Below, piece after piece: positions 1 through 5,918 of a DNA stretch of 11,509 nt (position 1 is its first letter; each line of letters opens with the position of its first letter). This DNA is from Neisseriales bacterium (GTDB lineage Bacteria; Pseudomonadota; Gammaproteobacteria; Burkholderiales; UBA11063), in the NCBI GenBank assembly GCA_003538525.1, contig DPRZ01000080.1:1-11509 (forward strand), in the 5' to 3' direction. The position numbers and the translations under genes were made by a program. Under the pieces are notes generated by a model. The model did no database searches, was not told the DNA's origin, and was given only the letters and a program-made list of their open reading frames with translations.

Positions 1-849
1 TTTGGTGACATCTTTGGTGGCGGTGGGCGTCGTGGTGGACAGCAACGTCATGATGCGCCAATGCGTGGCGGTGATTTGGAGTGCACGGTAGAAATTAGTT
101 TGGAAGAGTCAGCCTTTGGTTGTGAAAAAGAAGTTAAATTTCCACGTACCGAAAAATGTTCAAGTTGTAATGGTAAAGGCGCTAAGAATCCGCAAGATGT
201 TACAACTTGTACCACCTGTAATGGTGCTGGACAAGTGCGCTATGCACAAGGATTCTTCTCGGTTCAGCAACCTTGTCCCGATTGTCATGGTCGTGGTAAA
301 ACTGTTAAAAATCCTTGTAACGTTTGTCGTGGTAATGGCTTGGTACGTGAAAATCGCAAAGTTAAAGTTACTATTCCAGCTGGAATTGATAATGGCAGCA
401 CCTTGCGTTTAACTGGTGAGGGTGAAGCTGGATTAAATAATGGTCCAAATGGTGATTTATTTGTTCATGTCGCGGTTAAGCAACATAAAGTTTTTACCCG
501 TAAAGGTAAAGACTTACATTGTGAAGTGCCAATTAATTTTATAACTGCAGCATTAGGTGGTGAAGTTTCGGTACCGACGATTGATGGTAAAAAGGTTAGC
601 TTAAAGGTACCAGAGGGCACACAAACTAATCAGATTCTGCGTGTTCGTGAAAAAGGCATTAAGGCGCTCCGTGGTATAACTAACGGTGACTTGTATTGCC
701 ATATATTCGTAGAAACTCCAGTTAAACTTACCGAGTCTCAAAAGAATGTACTGCGTCAGTTTGCAGATGATAGTGGAGGAAGTGATTCACACAATCCCAA
801 AAGTAAGTCGTTTTTTGACACGCTAAAGGGTTTATTTACTGGTGAGTAA
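1..849 (+). CDS. dnaJ: Chaperone protein DnaJ (Hsp40), 5'-truncated by the window edge
   Basis: DnaJ is the cytoplasmic J-domain co-chaperone that delivers unfolded clients to DnaK and stimulates its ATPase. The frame is open from base 1, so the ATG at 61 is internal and not the start; the J domain and most of the Gly/Phe linker lie upstream of the window. The visible part begins with the end of the G/F region (FGDIFGGGG). It continues into four CxxCxGxG zinc-binding repeats, CSSCNGKG (first Cys at base 157), CTTCNGAG, CPDCHGRG and CNVCRGNG, which form the two zinc centres of type I DnaJ. The client-binding C-terminal domains follow, with 'VPTIDGKKVSLKVPEGTQ' typical of the family. The 282 visible residues are the expected remainder of a protein of about 375 aa. 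The gene ends in TAA; a terminator-like hairpin follows 49 bp later. dnaK normally lies upstream but cannot be seen here. Confidence 0.97.
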   Translation, partial: FGDIFGGGGRRGGQQRHDAPMRGGDLECTVEISLEESAFGCEKEVKFPRTEKCSSCNGKGAKNPQDVTTCTTCNGAGQVRYAQGFFSVQQPCPDCHGRGKTVKNPCNVCRGNGLVRENRKVKVTIPAGIDNGSTLRLTGEGEAGLNNGPNGDLFVHVAVKQHKVFTRKGKDLHCEVPINFITAALGGEVSVPTIDGKKVSLKVPEGTQTNQILRVREKGIKALRGITNGDLYCHIFVETPVKLTESQKNVLRQFADDSGGSDSHNPKSKSFFDTLKGLFTGE

Positions 850-858
850 ATAAAATAT

Positions 859-873
859 TGTAACAGTATTACA
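859..873. promoter_or_regulatory. Inverted repeat TGTAA-N5-TTACA, candidate operator
   Basis: A perfect 5-bp inverted repeat with a 5-bp spacer lies between dnaJ and the sugar transporter. Its right arm overlaps the best -35-like hexamer (868-873) of the proposed transporter promoter, where a repressor site would be expected. This is inference only: the stretch is AT-rich, such short palindromes arise by chance, and I cannot assign it to a named regulator. Confidence 0.3.
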
Positions 874-897
874 TTTGGCTTTAAATTATGATAAAAT
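868..897 (+). promoter_or_regulatory. Putative promoter for the sugar transporter
   Basis: ATTACA (868-873, four of six matches to TTGACA) is followed after 18 bp by TAAAAT (892-897, five of six matches to TATAAT). An alternative -10 is TATGAT at 887-892. Either would start transcription at about 899-904, within the 5' arm of the following hairpin. Transcripts from this promoter would therefore lack a complete hairpin, while read-through from dnaJ would contain it. Confidence 0.4.
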
Positions 898-898
898 A

Positions 899-925
899 CC
901 TCTACTTTTTAGTAGGGGATTTTTT
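899..925 (+). terminator. Rho-independent terminator of dnaJ overlapping the next ribosome-binding site
   Basis: CCTCTACT (899-906), loop TTTT (907-910) and AGTAGGGG (911-918) form an 8-bp stem with one T-G wobble pair, followed by A and six T (920-925). This looks like a short intrinsic terminator for the dnaJ transcript. The 3' arm contains the purine-rich AGGGGA (914-919), which lies 6 nt before the ATG at 926 and is the transporter's likely Shine-Dalgarno. The same bases may therefore stop dnaJ transcripts and, if read through, hide the ribosome-binding site of the next gene. Confidence 0.6.
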
Positions 926-2299
926 ATGAAAAAACACAGTAGTAATATTAACTTTATCGTGCTATATTGCTTATTCTTTGGTTGGGGCTTTGTTACTTGC
1001 TTAAATGATTTATTGACACCGATTCTAAAAGGATTGTTCTCAATTTCACATTTTCAAGCCAACTTAGTTGCTTTTGCTTTTTTTACAGCGTACTTTATTG
1101 GTTCTTTGGTTTATGTTTTTGCGGCTAAATTTGGAATTAAGTTTTTTGAAAATTTAGGTTTTAAAGGCCTGATTTTGTTAGGGTTGGGTTTATCTGCTTT
1201 GGGATGTTTAATTTTTATTCCTGCTGCAACGTTTAAAAGCTATGGGATTTTTCTAACTGGCTTATTTACGATTGGTTTTGGGTTTACTTTTTTACAAATT
1301 GCGGCTAATCCATTAGTCTTAATCACGGGTAATCCTGAAACTGGTGCGAGTCGTTTAAATTTAGCTGGTGGGTTTAATTCTCTAGCTACCGCCGTTGCGC
1401 CATTAATTGGGGTTCTGGTGTTTTATGAACTATTGCAAGTTAAAGAAAATCCAGCTAATTTAAAATATCCATATATTTTTCTAACTTTATTCTTCGTTTT
1501 ACTCGCTTTTATGATTTGGAAGTTTTTAAAAATCAAAGAAGACGATATTACGGTACATGATTCAAGTGGTAAACTATTTGCGCTAAATCACTTAAATCTG
1601 ATTTTCGGGATGTTGGCAATTTTCTTCTACGTTGGTTCTGAAGTTACTATTGGAACTAATTTGGTGTCTTTTTTAAGCGATCCTTTGACGGTTAATTTAC
1701 AGGAATCTGTGGCAGGTAAATTATTGGCCTTCTATTGGGGTGGTGCAATGATTGGGCGCTTCTTAGGTTCTGTGGCTTTAAGTGATTCTAAAGCGCTTAA
1801 AAAATTAATCTTAATGGTGTTAATTAGTATTGCCTTAACTGCGTTCTTAGTGTACTCAATTGGTAATGTTGAATTAAAATTAGTTTATTATGTGGCGTTC
1901 CAAGCATTAGCAATTATTTTGCTGTTAGCTTGTAAATCAAGTGCGCGGATGAATTTAGTTTTATTCTCATTAGTTAATATTGCGAATTTAATTGTCGCGA
2001 TGATGATGGCAAATACGATGTTTGCAGCGTGGGCTATTTTGTCGATTGGTATCTTTAATTCAGTAATGTGGCCAAACATCTTTGATTTGGGAATTGCAAA
2101 TTTGGGCAAATATAAAGAACAGGGTTCATCTTTATTGGTGATGATGATCTTAGGCGGTGCTTTATTACCGTTAGTCCAAGGCTATATTGCCGATATTGGG
2201 AATATTGTTGACTCGTATTGGGTACCAGTATTTGGTTATGCGTATATTTTATGTTATGGCTTATTTTACTCACAACGTAAGTTGAATTGGATAAAGTAG
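926..2299 (+). CDS. Sugar:H+ symporter of the FucP/GluP family (MFS, FHS family)
   Basis: This is a 457-aa polytopic inner-membrane protein with about 12 hydrophobic segments. It fits the fucose:H+ symporter family (TC 2.A.1.7), which includes E. coli FucP and glucose/galactose GluP transporters. Family landmarks are CLNDLLTP near the end of TM1, with Asp28 matching the proton/sugar-linked Asp46 of FucP, and the stretch FLQIAANPL (122-130) followed by SRLNLAGGFNSL. Gln124 stands where FucP has Glu135. As I recall, GluP-type members carry Gln here, so glucose/galactose-like substrates are somewhat likelier than fucose, but substrate cannot be settled from sequence. I chose the ATG at 926 over the in-frame TTG at 875 because AGGGGA lies 6 nt upstream and TM1 begins shortly after; the TTG would add 17 residues lying across the promoter and hairpin. 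No sugar-metabolism genes adjoin it. It ends in TAG before a bidirectional terminator. Confidence 0.88.
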   Translation: MKKHSSNINFIVLYCLFFGWGFVTCLNDLLTPILKGLFSISHFQANLVAFAFFTAYFIGSLVYVFAAKFGIKFFENLGFKGLILLGLGLSALGCLIFIPAATFKSYGIFLTGLFTIGFGFTFLQIAANPLVLITGNPETGASRLNLAGGFNSLATAVAPLIGVLVFYELLQVKENPANLKYPYIFLTLFFVLLAFMIWKFLKIKEDDITVHDSSGKLFALNHLNLIFGMLAIFFYVGSEVTIGTNLVSFLSDPLTVNLQESVAGKLLAFYWGGAMIGRFLGSVALSDSKALKKLILMVLISIALTAFLVYSIGNVELKLVYYVAFQALAIILLLACKSSARMNLVLFSLVNIANLIVAMMMANTMFAAWAILSIGIFNSVMWPNIFDLGIANLGKYKEQGSSLLVMMILGGALLPLVQGYIADIGNIVDSYWVPVFGYAYILCYGLFYSQRKLNWIK

Positions 2300-2313
2300 A
2301 TTAGTGTTAAAAT

Positions 2314-2339
2314 AAAAAAGAGCCTTGCGGCTCTTTTTT
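2314..2339. terminator. Bidirectional intrinsic terminator between convergent genes
   Basis: AAAAAAGAGCC, loop TTGC and GGCTCTTTTTT form a perfect hairpin with a GAGCC/GGCTC core and an A-run/T-run on either side. It can therefore terminate both the plus-strand sugar transporter (stop ends at 2299) and the minus-strand typA-linked gene. The T-run overlaps the first two plus-strand bases of the minus-strand stop codon (2338-2340), so the convergent genes share one very compact terminator. Confidence 0.93.
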
Positions 2340-2685
2340 AATGTGGGTGACTATATTTAATATGATGATGGTGGTTGAAATGAGTTTGCGCCGCAAACTT
2401 AGCTTCTTCCAAAGTTCCAAATTCACCAAGTTTTTTACCGTCAGCAAACTCCATGCGTACTAATTCTGGATGCACATGAGCATAACTGTTAGTTAAAACT
2501 TCAAAATTATTACTGCGATCGCTGTGCTCAATAATTTTAATTGTTGAACGCACCGTGATTTCATCATTTTTATAATAGAAAACTTCGGCTTGATGGACTG
2601 CCATAACGCTTTCTAAGCGAGCAAACTCTTCATGATGATTAATTTCTTGCCAGTCTAATTTATCTTGGGTTAAATGTAAAATCAT
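2338..2685 (-). CDS. Hypothetical 115-aa protein with a His-rich C-terminal tail, linked to typA
   Basis: I do not recognise this family. The start is well supported: GGAG at 2693-2696 lies 7 nt before the ATG at 2685. The protein has no signal peptide, no membrane segment and no cysteine. Its visible parts are an acidic N-terminal third, a central stretch that looks like beta strands (EVFYYKNDEITVRSTIKII), and a segment LGEFGTLEEAKFAAQTHF resembling the strand-then-helix end of many small alpha/beta proteins. The tail HFNHHHHIKYSHPH has 7 His in 14 residues, and the whole protein has 14 His in 115. This suggests metal binding, but no ordered metal site can be proved. It starts 26 bp after the typA stop with no terminator or clear promoter between, so it is probably co-transcribed with typA. 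The coding call is supported by the ribosome-binding site, the operon position and the terminator at its stop. Confidence 0.8.
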   Translation of the reverse strand: MILHLTQDKLDWQEINHHEEFARLESVMAVHQAEVFYYKNDEITVRSTIKIIEHSDRSNNFEVLTNSYAHVHPELVRMEFADGKKLGEFGTLEEAKFAAQTHFNHHHHIKYSHPH

Positions 2686-2711
2686 AGATTTTCTCCATCA
2701 AAGATTAAATA

Positions 2712-4532
2712 TTAATTACCTGAGGCTTTACTTGCACGTTTACGCTCAGTTTCATCTAAATAACGTTTACGCATCCGTACACTTTTCGGTGTAACTTCAA
2801 CCAATTCGTCATCATCAATAAACTCAATTGCACTTTCAAGAGTTAGGGCAATTGGTGGCGTTAAGCGTACTGCTTCATCAGTTCCTGATGAACGCACGTT
2901 AGTTAATTGTTTACCTTTGATTGGATTAACATTTAAGTCATTATCACGACTATGCACACCAATAATCATTCCAGCATAAAGTTTTTCACCTGGGCTAACA
3001 AACATCCGTCCACGGTCTTCCAGTTTCCATAAGGCATAAGCAACGGCTGCACCAGCTTCTTGAGAAATTAATACTCCGTTACGACGACCTGGTAGATCAG
3101 CTTTAACTGGACCGTAATCATCAAATAAATGTGCCATTAAACCAGAACCACGGGTTAAGGTTAAGAATTCACCTTGGAAACCGATTAAACCACGTGCTGG
3201 AATACGGTATTCAAGACGTGTGCGTCCTTTACCGTCTGACACCATATCGCTAAGTTCACCTTTACGGCGACCAAGTTCTTCCATTACCGCGCCTTGATGT
3301 TCATCTTCTAAATCAATGGTTAAAGCTTCGTAAGGCTCGCATTTAACTCCATCGATCATTTTCATTACCACGTGAGGTTTAGCCACGGCTAATTCAAAGC
3401 CTTCACGGCGCATGTTTTCAACTAAAATAGTTAAATGTAACTCACCACGACCTGATAATAAAAACACATCGGCTTCTTCAGTGTCTTCAACTTTAAGCGC
3501 GACGTTGGTTAATAATTCTTTATTTAAACGATCACGAATTTGGCGACTAGTTACAAATTTACCTTCGGTTCCAGCTAAAGGCGAGGTATTTACTTGTAAA
3601 TTCATGCTTAAAGTTGGTTCATCAATGATTAACATTGGTAATGGAGTCGGGTTAATTACATCACAAATGGTAACCCCAATGCTTAATTCGCTAATTCCAT
3701 TAATTAAGACAATATCACCTGCCGAAGCTTCATCAACTAAGGCTTTATCTAGTCCACTAAAGATTTGGATTTGATTGATTTTAGCGGTTTTGCGTTCACC
3801 ATCAACACCTGTTGCCACAATTACTTGTTGCCCAGCTTTAATTTTACCTTGACGAATCCGTCCAATCCCAATGCGACCAACGAAAGTGCTGTAGTCTAAG
3901 GCTGAGATTTGTAATTGTAATGAACCATCGACATCGTCGTCAGGAGCGCTTACATGAGATAAAATAGTTTCAAACATCGCTTCCATTGTTTCAGGGCGTT
4001 CGTTAGCATCTAAGCTAGCAAAACCATTTAATGCCGATGCATACACAACTGGGAAATCTAGTTGTTCTTCAGTTGCACCTAATTTATCGAATAAATCAAA
4101 AGTTTGATCAACAACCCATTCAGGGCGTGCACCATCACGGTCAATTTTATTAATTACCACGATTGGTTTTAAACCTAAAGCTAAAGCCTTACGAGTTACA
4201 AAGCGAGTTTGTGGCATTGGACCTTCAACCGCATCAACTAGTAATAAAACACCATCAACCATACCTAAAACTCGTTCAACTTCACCACCGAAATCGGCAT
4301 GTCCTGGTGTATCAACGATGTTAATTTTAGTGCCTTTATAGATTAAAGATGCATTTTTAGCGAAAATTGTAATTCCGCGTTCTTTTTCGATGTCATTACT
4401 GTCCATCACGCGTTCGGCGATGTGTTGATGTGCAGAAAAAGTTCCTGCTTGATGTAATAATTTGTCAACTAGGGTTGTTTTACCATGATCCACGTGAGCG
4501 ATGATTGCTATATTGCGTAAGTTTTTTGCCAT
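2712..4532 (-). CDS. typA: Ribosome-associated translational GTPase TypA/BipA
   Basis: TypA (BipA) is an EF-G-like GTPase that binds the 70S ribosome. In E. coli it assists late 50S assembly, especially in the cold and under stress. The 606-aa length is normal for the family. All GTPase motifs are visible: G1 AHVDHGKTT (12-20), switch I RGITI (52-56), DTPGH (74-78) with the catalytic His78, and NKID (128-131); G5 is probably in YASAL. Domain II follows, then the EF-G-like domain III ([20 protein letters not shown]) and domain V ([27 protein letters not shown]), then the BipA-specific C-terminal domain with [17 protein letters not shown]. The ATG at 4532 has only a weak AGAGA ribosome-binding site. 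An extended -10 promoter lies about 55 bp upstream, and a 115-aa unknown gene follows 26 bp downstream. There is no sign of damage or transfer. Confidence 0.97.
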   Translation of the reverse strand: MAKNLRNIAIIAHVDHGKTTLVDKLLHQAGTFSAHQHIAERVMDSNDIEKERGITIFAKNASLIYKGTKINIVDTPGHADFGGEVERVLGMVDGVLLLVDAVEGPMPQTRFVTRKALALGLKPIVVINKIDRDGARPEWVVDQTFDLFDKLGATEEQLDFPVVYASALNGFASLDANERPETMEAMFETILSHVSAPDDDVDGSLQLQISALDYSTFVGRIGIGRIRQGKIKAGQQVIVATGVDGERKTAKINQIQIFSGLDKALVDEASAGDIVLINGISELSIGVTICDVINPTPLPMLIIDEPTLSMNLQVNTSPLAGTEGKFVTSRQIRDRLNKELLTNVALKVEDTEEADVFLLSGRGELHLTILVENMRREGFELAVAKPHVVMKMIDGVKCEPYEALTIDLEDEHQGAVMEELGRRKGELSDMVSDGKGRTRLEYRIPARGLIGFQGEFLTLTRGSGLMAHLFDDYGPVKADLPGRRNGVLISQEAGAAVAYALWKLEDRGRMFVSPGEKLYAGMIIGVHSRDNDLNVNPIKGKQLTNVRSSGTDEAVRLTPPIALTLESAIEFIDDDELVEVTPKSVRMRKRYLDETERKRASKASGN

Positions 4533-4543
4533 TGAGTTTCTCT

Positions 4544-4570
4544 AAAAAATTCTGCACATAATTTATGCAG
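4544..4570 (-). promoter_or_regulatory. Short hairpin plus T-run in the typA leader
   Basis: On the minus strand CTGCA (4570-4566), a 9-nt loop and TGCAG (4556-4552) are followed by AA and six T (4549-4544), just before the weak typA ribosome-binding site. It has the outline of a weak intrinsic terminator or attenuator inside the roughly 45-nt typA leader. The stem is only 5 bp, so efficient termination is doubtful. A five-codon ORF (ATG at 4559, TAG at 4542) runs through its 3' half. Confidence 0.3.
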
Positions 4571-4585
4571 CTTAAAATAGCGTAC

Positions 4586-4594
4586 ATTATAACA
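4586..4594 (-). promoter_or_regulatory. Extended -10 promoter of typA
   Basis: The minus strand reads TGT-TATAAT: a perfect -10 hexamer (4591-4586) preceded by the TG of an extended -10. The sequence 16-18 bp upstream (CAGAGT or similar) is a poor -35, which is common for extended -10 promoters. Transcription would start near 4579, giving a leader of roughly 45-50 nt before the typA ATG. The promoter lies directly after the AmpG-like gene, whose stop is at 4617, so typA can be expressed independently of it. Confidence 0.65.
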
Positions 4595-4595
4595 C

Positions 4596-4611
4596 AGTTA
4601 ACAGTTTAACT
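4596..4611. promoter_or_regulatory. Inverted repeat AGTTAA-N4-TTAACT upstream of the typA -10
   Basis: A perfect 6-bp inverted repeat with a 4-bp spacer occupies the spacer and -35 region of the typA promoter, ending 5 bp from the -10 hexamer. There is no T-run after it in the typA direction, so it looks more like a protein-binding site than a terminator. No known regulator is assigned; AT-rich chance palindromes are a real alternative. Confidence 0.35.
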
Positions 4612-4616
4612 CTGCT

Positions 4617-5846
4617 CTATCTGGCTAATTTATCGATTAAGGGTGTGGTTTTTAAGAGTTTAAGTAGAATAAATGCAGGAATGAAGCAGCCTATTACGAT
4701 TAAAATAAAGTTGGCATAACCTAAGTGCTGAATTAATCCACCTCCTAAGGTGCTGAGTAAGCTATAGCTTAGGCTATCAATGGCGGTTAAGACGGCTAAT
4801 TGAATTAGGACATGTTGGCGTTTGCAAATTTGGGTTTGAAATGACCAAAACATAATCATCGTCATGCCGCGACTAAATTCTTCGCTGGTTACGCATAAAT
4901 AAAATGCCCATAGCGGTGCTTGCACTTGGCTAAACCAATAGACTAAGCCATAAGAAAGCAGGTGCAGCCCGAGTGCTAGATTGAGATTGCTAATATAGTC
5001 ACGGTGTTTAATTAGTTTTATGCAAAGAACTCCACCCAGCGATGCGGTGATCATGCCATAGAGCTTATAACCAAAAGCCACATTGGTTTTACTTAGTCCA
5101 AAATGTAAATAAAATAAATCAAAATAGTGGGTAATTAGATTATCTGGCGCACGGTAAAAAAACATTAGCAATAAAATTAAGCCAATTTGGGGCATCTGCC
5201 AGAGATTTGTAAATGGAGTAGTTAAGCGCTGCTTAAATGACAATCGTGGCATATCTATGTTATTGCCAAGATTGAAACTTTGGTTTGGAAAGCACAAAAT
5301 AATTAGGCTAAAGCCAACGATCAGCATTGCAAAATAATGGTAGAGTTGTCCCCAAGGAAAATACTGTGATAAGAATAAAGCACAACTGCCACCAACTAAA
5401 AGCCCAACCTTAAAGCTAATCGTTGAAATATTAATTACGACTAAAAGCTTTTGCTCACTAAACAGAATTTTTTGTAAAGCTAGCAAAATCACTCTGACGA
5501 TTGTTGCAGAAATACTTAAAGCACAGCACAGTATAAATAGCTTTTGTGGCTGACTAATCACTGCTGGAATGCAATAGATCGCCATAGCACTGCAAATTAA
5601 GCTTAAAATAAGTACAACTTTATAGCTAAAGTATTTTTTGTAAGAAAGATATTCTAGACTGGCTGAAATGGCAAAAGAAAATGCAAAGGGTAAATTAGCC
5701 AGACTATATAGACCGATATTCTGTAAGTTAACGCCATTTTCTTTTAACCAGATAAATAGCGTTGAACCAATCAAGAGTGGAATCATACCGTTGGTTAGCC
5801 CAATTAAAGCTAACAACAAAAAATGTTGCTTATTATCAATGCGCAA
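4617..5846 (-). CDS. AmpG-like MFS transporter (putative muropeptide permease)
   Basis: This is a 409-aa inner-membrane protein with about 12 hydrophobic segments. It resembles the AmpG/SLC33 branch of the MFS, whose best-known member imports anhydro-muropeptides for peptidoglycan recycling. Supporting features are TM1 ending FIWLKENGVNLQNIGLYSL and the mid-protein block FFYRAPDNLITHYFDLFYL followed by HFGLSKTNVAFGYKLYG, which match AmpG's 'K/R-x-P-D...FY...G-x-(S/T)-K...K..G' pattern. E. coli AmpG has about 491 aa and two extra segments; shorter 12-segment members are common. The start appears to be TTG at 5846: the frame opens at a stop 24 bp upstream, contains no ATG before TM1, and the first internal Met (21) falls within TM1. 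A weak GGA lies about 8 nt upstream. A minimal ORF (ATG GAT AAT TAA) ends one base before the TTG. Substrate is uncertain, and no recycling enzymes adjoin it. Confidence 0.75.
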   Translation of the reverse strand: MRIDNKQHFLLLALIGLTNGMIPLLIGSTLFIWLKENGVNLQNIGLYSLANLPFAFSFAISASLEYLSYKKYFSYKVVLILSLICSAMAIYCIPAVISQPQKLFILCCALSISATIVRVILLALQKILFSEQKLLVVINISTISFKVGLLVGGSCALFLSQYFPWGQLYHYFAMLIVGFSLIILCFPNQSFNLGNNIDMPRLSFKQRLTTPFTNLWQMPQIGLILLLMFFYRAPDNLITHYFDLFYLHFGLSKTNVAFGYKLYGMITASLGGVLCIKLIKHRDYISNLNLALGLHLLSYGLVYWFSQVQAPLWAFYLCVTSEEFSRGMTMIMFWSFQTQICKRQHVLIQLAVLTAIDSLSYSLLSTLGGGLIQHLGYANFILIVIGCFIPAFILLKLLKTTPLIDKLAR

Positions 5847-5874
5847 ATTAATTATCCATTTAACTAAAGATTAA

Positions 5875-5896
5875 AGTGAGGAAAATTTTACTCACT
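5875..5896 (-). terminator. Weak hairpin after surA
   Basis: In the 72-bp gap between surA and the AmpG-like gene, AGTGAG and CTCACT form a 6-bp stem around a 10-nt loop containing AAAATTTT. On the minus strand it is followed by TTTAATCTTT, not a clean T-run. It could partly terminate lptD-surA transcripts, but it is far weaker than the hairpin at 2314-2339, so read-through into the AmpG-like gene is possible. I see no strong promoter for that gene in the gap. Confidence 0.35.
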
Positions 5897-5918
5897 CCTT
5901 GATAAAATGAACATTTAA

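Noticed and set aside
116..412. Alternative-frame ORF within dnaJ
   Set aside because: It lies wholly inside the zinc-finger coding region of dnaJ in another frame and its translation shows no domain; it is a coding shadow.
1364..1371. GCTGGTGG, identical to the E. coli Chi octamer
   Set aside because: A single 8-mer inside a conserved coding motif (AGGFN) of the transporter; the host may not use the E. coli Chi sequence.
1888..2273. Two minus-strand ORFs (1888-2109 and 2055-2273) opposite the sugar transporter
   Set aside because: They are antisense to a clear MFS gene, have no ribosome-binding site or recognisable product, and reflect AT-rich codon composition.
3232..3239. CCGTCTGA, resembling the core of the Neisseria DNA uptake sequence
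   Set aside because: One incomplete copy, within typA coding sequence, with both flanking bases wrong and no other copy in the window.
3412..3774. Plus-strand 120-aa ORF opposite typA
   Set aside because: Antisense to the conserved domain II-III coding region; translation is unlike any protein I know.
5895..5900. Perfect AAGGAG Shine-Dalgarno on the minus strand after surA
   Set aside because: No ATG, GTG or TTG follows at a suitable distance with a meaningful frame; it overlaps a weak hairpin and is about 50 nt from the TTG start of the AmpG-like gene.
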